64,000 bases of DNA, from positions 1-64,000 of the forward strand of contig NZ_JAIJZW010000016.1 in NCBI RefSeq assembly GCF_019753765.1, given 5' to 3'. The notes beneath the pieces were generated by a model. The model saw nothing but the letters and a program-made list of their open reading frames with translations. It was not told the DNA's origin and ran no database searches. The stretch comes from Microbacterium marinilacus. Lineage in GTDB: Bacteria > Actinomycetota > Actinomycetes > Actinomycetales > Microbacteriaceae. Position 1 is the first letter of the stretch. Each line of letters starts with the position of its first letter. This document shows, in pieces, positions 61,340 to 64,000 of this stretch. The position numbers were made by a program, and so were the translations under genes.

Positions 61340-61347
61340 AGTATAGT
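61340..61347. promoter_or_regulatory. overlapping divergent -10 boxes of bioQ and bioY
   Basis: The minus strand reads TATACT (61345-61340) and the plus strand TATAGT (61342-61347), sharing four base pairs. Only one of the two promoters can be occupied at a time. The bioY start point would be near 61354, inside the operator. Confidence 0.6.
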
Positions 61348-61374
61348 GAACGGTGTTCAGGTGAACACCGTTCA
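61347..61374. promoter_or_regulatory. double BioQ-type operator
   Basis: TGAACGGTGTTCA (61347-61359) and its exact reverse complement TGAACACCGTTCA (61362-61374) are separated by GG. Each half is itself a TGAAC-N3-GTTCA site, so two repressor dimers could bind side by side over the bioY transcription start. Confidence 0.7.
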
Positions 61375-61399
61375 GTTGAGCGACCTTCAGGAGGAACCC

Positions 61400-61996
61400 A
61401 TGGCCCCGTCCCCTCGCCTCGAGGCGCGCGACCTCGCACGGATCGCGATCTTCGCCGCGATCATCGTCGTCCTCGGCGTCGCCGGACAGATCCCGCTGCC
61501 CACCGGCGTCCCGGTGACGCTGCAGACGCTCGGCGTGATGCTCGCGGGCGTGGTGCTCGGGCCGGTACGGGGAGCCGCGGCGGTGCTCGTCGTGCTGCTG
61601 CTCGCGGCGGTGGGCCTGCCGGTGCTGACAGGCGGCAGCGGCGGGCTCGGCGTGTTCGTCGGCCCCACCGCGGGATACCTGGTCGGCTGGGTGCCGGGAG
61701 TCGTCATGACGGGGCTCATCGCACGCGCGGGTCTCGACCGGGTCGTCTGGTGGCGCTCCCTGATCGGATCGATCGTGGGAGGCATCCTGGTCGTCTACGC
61801 GTTCGGCGTGCCCGGCACCGCCATCGTCACCGACACCCCGTTGCTCCCGACCGCGGGCGCGAGCCTGATCTTCCTTCCTGGCGACCTGGTCAAGGCGGTG
61901 CTGGCAACGGTGATCTCGGCGGCGCTGTGGCGCGCCTACCCGCCGGCCTTCGCGCTGCCGGCGGTGCGTCGGCCGCGCGCGACGGCCGACGCGTGA
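61400..61996 (+). CDS. bioY: biotin transporter substrate-binding subunit BioY
   Basis: BioY is the S-component of the biotin ECF importer. The 198-residue membrane protein has six hydrophobic segments and the family signature PVTLQTLGVMLAGVVLGPVRG (about 38-58), GGSGGLGVFVGPTAGYLVGW (about 78-97) and the helix with LPGDLVKAVLATVI. The ATG follows AGGAGG. The GTG of bioM overlaps its stop. Confidence 0.95.
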   Translation: MAPSPRLEARDLARIAIFAAIIVVLGVAGQIPLPTGVPVTLQTLGVMLAGVVLGPVRGAAAVLVVLLLAAVGLPVLTGGSGGLGVFVGPTAGYLVGWVPGVVMTGLIARAGLDRVVWWRSLIGSIVGGILVVYAFGVPGTAIVTDTPLLPTAGASLIFLPGDLVKAVLATVISAALWRAYPPAFALPAVRRPRATADA

Positions 61997-62730
61997 GCCG
62001 TGGCGGACGGGCGGAGCCGGCCGGCTCCGCCATCCGGCTGGAGGGCGTGACGGTCGAGCTCGGCGGCCGCGCGGTGTTGCGGGACGTCACGGCGACGATC
62101 GACGCGCATCGCGTCGCCGTGATCGGCGCCAACGGCTCAGGCAAGTCCACGTTCGCGCGCCTGCTCAACGGGCTGGTCGCGCCGACGTCGGGGCGAATCG
62201 TGGTGCACGGCCTGGACGTGTCTCGCGACGGAGCCCGCGTGCGCGAGCGCGTCGGGTTCGTGTTCACCAACCCGGACGCCCAGATCCTGATGCCCACGGT
62301 GGCCGAGGACGTGGCTCTGTCGCTTCGCGGATCAGGCCTGTCGCGCAGTGAGACGGCCTCGCGCGTCAGGACCGCGCTCGAGCGGCACGGGCTCGCCGAA
62401 CGCGCCGACCAGCCGGCCTACAGCCTCTCGGGCGGGCAGAAGCAGCTGCTCGCGCTCGTGTCCGTGCTGATCCGCGATCCCGCGCTGGTGATCGCCGACG
62501 AGCCCACGACGCTGCTCGATCTGGGCAACGCGCGTCGGATCGGCGATCTCCTGGTCCGGGAGGTGCCCGCGCAGACCGTGATTGTGACGCACGACCTCGA
62601 GCTCGCCGGCCGGTGCGACGTCGCGGTGCGCTTCGCCGACGGGCGCCTCACCGAGATCGGACCGCCCGCCGACCTGATCGCCCGGTACCGGGCGGAGTTC
62701 GCCGAGACGGGACGAGAGCCTGGTCGATGA
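61993..62730 (+). CDS. bioM: ECF transporter ATPase BioM
   Basis: This 245-residue ATPase powers biotin uptake. Walker A is GANGSGKSTFARLLNG (about 43-58), the Q-loop lies in FVFTNPDAQILMPTVAEDVA (about 88-107), where the AQI...TVAEDV pattern is typical of ECF A-components, the signature is LSGGQKQLLALVSVLI (about 143-158) and Walker B is LVIADEPTTLLD (about 163-174). GTG start overlaps bioY; the stop overlaps bioN (ATGA). Confidence 0.94.
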   Translation: MSRGGRAEPAGSAIRLEGVTVELGGRAVLRDVTATIDAHRVAVIGANGSGKSTFARLLNGLVAPTSGRIVVHGLDVSRDGARVRERVGFVFTNPDAQILMPTVAEDVALSLRGSGLSRSETASRVRTALERHGLAERADQPAYSLSGGQKQLLALVSVLIRDPALVIADEPTTLLDLGNARRIGDLLVREVPAQTVIVTHDLELAGRCDVAVRFADGRLTEIGPPADLIARYRAEFAETGREPGR

Positions 62731-63320
62731 TCTCGCTCTACCGCCCTGGTGACAGCCCGCTGCATCGCGCCCCGGCCGGCGCGAAGCTGGCGGGGCTGGC
62801 GGTGCTCGCCCTGGCGATCTCGCTCGTCGCGCGCACCGTCCCGACCGCGGCCGCCGCGCTCGTGCTGGTCTGCCTCGCCTTCGCGTTCGGCGGCTTCGGT
62901 CCGGCGACCTGGCTGCGGCAGCTGTGGGCGGCGCGGTGGATCGTGGTGCTCGTGGCCGCGACCCAGCTCGTCTTCCTGACGCCCGCGGAGGCCTTCGCCA
63001 ACACCACGCGCGTCGTCTCGGTCGTGATGCTCGCGGGGCTCCTCACCTTGACGACGCGCACGTCGGCGCTGCTCGAGGCGCTGCAGCGGGCGCTCATGCC
63101 TCTGCGGCACGTCGGCGTCGATCCGTGGCGGGTCGGGTTCACGCTGACCCTGACGATCGCGCTCGTGCCCGTGGTGGGCGACTTCGCCACGCGCATCCGC
63201 GAGGCGCAACGCGCCCGCGGAGTGCGGCTCGGTGCACGGTCGGTGGTGACGCTGCTGGTGATGAGCCTGCGTCACGCCGACGATGTGGCCGACGCGCTCG
63301 GCGCGCGAGGCATCGGATGA
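62727..63320 (+). CDS. bioN: ECF transporter transmembrane subunit BioN
   Basis: BioN is the T-component joining the ATPase to BioY. The 197-residue membrane protein has the coupling-helix motif EAQRARGVRLG (the Ala-Arg-Gly signature, about 153-163) and a second ADALGARG near the C-terminus, matching the two conserved EcfT motifs. It has about four to five membrane segments. ATGA overlaps join it to bioM and to the following zinc-finger gene. Confidence 0.93.
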   Translation: MISLYRPGDSPLHRAPAGAKLAGLAVLALAISLVARTVPTAAAALVLVCLAFAFGGFGPATWLRQLWAARWIVVLVAATQLVFLTPAEAFANTTRVVSVVMLAGLLTLTTRTSALLEALQRALMPLRHVGVDPWRVGFTLTLTIALVPVVGDFATRIREAQRARGVRLGARSVVTLLVMSLRHADDVADALGARGIG

Positions 63321-63694
63321 CGCGGCGTCCGGACGACGACACGCAGGGCGGGGGAGCGGCGCCGACCCCGATCCGGGTCGGCGCCCACCTCGTGCACGGC
63401 GCCGTCGTCGACGCCCAGACGCGCTGCGCTCACTGGTCCGGCCCGCTGGACGTGCTCGCGATCCTCTTCCCCTGCTGCGGCAGGTGGTATCCGTGCCACG
63501 CGTGCCACGAGGCGGCGGCCGATCATCCGGCGAAGCGGTGGCGGAGCGACGAGCACGACCGTCGCGCACTGCTGTGCGGCGTGTGCGCCGGCACGTCCAC
63601 GATCGAGGAGTATCTCGCCGCATCGGGTTGCGCGCGCTGCGGCGCGGCCTTCAACCCCGGCTGCAGGCTGCACCGGCATCTGTACTTCGCCTGA
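63317..63694 (+). CDS. CHY zinc-finger protein
   Basis: This 125-residue protein has the Cys/His array of the CHY zinc-finger family: CAHW (about 37-40), FPCCGRWYPCHACHEAAADHP (about 51-71), CGVCAG (about 87-92) and CARCGAAFNPGCRLHRHLYF (about 105-124). Eukaryotic relatives are ubiquitin ligases; bacterial ones such as the yeast Hot13-like proteins are thought to bind zinc with a redox role. Its ATG overlaps the bioN stop, so it is co-translated with the biotin importer, but no link to biotin is known to me. Confidence 0.85.
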   Translation: MTRRPDDDTQGGGAAPTPIRVGAHLVHGAVVDAQTRCAHWSGPLDVLAILFPCCGRWYPCHACHEAAADHPAKRWRSDEHDRRALLCGVCAGTSTIEEYLAASGCARCGAAFNPGCRLHRHLYFA

Positions 63695-63737
63695 CCCGTC
63701 GCGGAACGGACGTTTCAGGCGCTCAGGAACCGATCCC

Positions 63738-63743
63738 TATACT
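63738..63743 (+). promoter_or_regulatory. ABC-F gene -10 element
   Basis: TATACT, a near-consensus -10, would start transcription near 63750 and give a leader of about 64 nt before the GTG at 63814. The leader contains CTGGCCGCTCGGCCACGA, a GC-rich hairpin (GGCCG/CGGCC). Confidence 0.45.
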
Positions 63744-63813
63744 GGGAGGCTGGCCGCTCGGCCACGACCCCACCCTGGATGCCGCGCCGCGCGCGGAGAA
63801 CGGATGCGCCGCT

Positions 63814-64000
63814 GTGCTTGCCGTGCACGACCTCGAGATCCGCGTCGGCGCGCGGATGCTCATGTCGGATGTCTCCTTCCGTGTGGGACCCGGCGACAAG
63901 GTCGGCCTGGTCGGTCGCAACGGTGCGGGAAAGACCACGCTGACGAAGGTGCTCGCCGGAGACCTGATCCCCGCGGACGGCCGCGTCGACCGGTCGGGCG
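63814..64000 (+). CDS. ABC-F family ATPase, 5' part
   Basis: Only the first 62 codons lie in the window; the gene continues beyond it. The visible part has LAVHDLEIRVGARMLMSDVS and Walker A GRNGAGKTTLTKVLAGD (about 35-51), typical of ABC-F proteins that act on the ribosome (EttA/Uup type) and lack membrane domains. GTG 63814 is the first in-frame start in keeping with the family N-terminus; the ribosome site is weak. Which ABC-F subgroup it belongs to cannot be judged from this fragment. Confidence 0.85.
   Translation, partial: MLAVHDLEIRVGARMLMSDVSFRVGPGDKVGLVGRNGAGKTTLTKVLAGDLIPADGRVDRSG

Overview
The window reads as a chromosomal segment of a high-GC actinobacterium of the family Microbacteriaceae, most likely Microbacterium or a close relative. 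This is judged from gene content and order (uvrB-uvrA-uvrC-rapZ-whiA, gap-pgk-tpiA-secG-rbpA, a tkt-tal-pgi-zwf-opcA-pgl operon, sufBDC with a Rieske protein), from strong G/C at third positions, from many GTG starts, and from many leaderless promoters of the form TAnnnT, 6-8 nt, then ATG/GTG. I saw no rRNA, tRNA, insertion sequence, phage or CRISPR array.

Layout. 0.2-2.8 kb: a nitroreductase-like flavoprotein and a PaaK/CapK-like adenylate-forming enzyme in one operon. 2.9-13 kb: uvrB, a MarR regulator divergent from a small protein, uvrA-uvrC, rapZ, whiA. 13-17.7 kb: superoxide dismutase, lower glycolysis (gap, pgk, tpiA), secG and rbpA. 17.7-26.6 kb, minus strand: a hydrolase and the pentose phosphate operon. 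26.8-27.8 kb: heme O synthase; heme A synthase lies at 36.3-37.4 kb, divergent from suf. 27.8-33.5 kb: a sugar-acid locus with DeoR regulator, class II aldolase, DUF1537 kinase, a frameshifted SAF-domain oxidoreductase and a permease. 33.6-45.5 kb: transporters, a PEBP protein, the suf operon, a PatB/MalY aminotransferase and an iron-regulated siderophore-interacting protein.

45.5-60.6 kb is the accessory-looking part. A four-gene CoA pathway (MaoC hydratase, SDR, acyl-CoA ligase, acyl-CoA dehydrogenase) is divergent from an orphan SsuA/NMT1-like binding protein. A UGSC-family protein and a conserved uncharacterised partner, an IclR regulator, a complete oligopeptide-type ABC importer and a zinc alcohol dehydrogenase follow. 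Four perfect copies of TTCCG-N5-CGGAA lie in four promoter regions here, which ties these units into one probable IclR regulon of unknown substrate. 60.7-63.7 kb: a BioQ-like TetR and bioYMN biotin importer with a CHY zinc-finger protein. The window ends inside an ABC-F ATPase.

Other points of interest: two unrelated clusters of short intergenic palindromes (5.0 and 41.8 kb); a perfect 25-bp inverted repeat exactly where the oxidoreductase loses its reading frame; and several micro-ORFs that start on one gene's stop codon and end on the next gene's start codon. All gene functions are inferred from sequence patterns alone; no database search was run.
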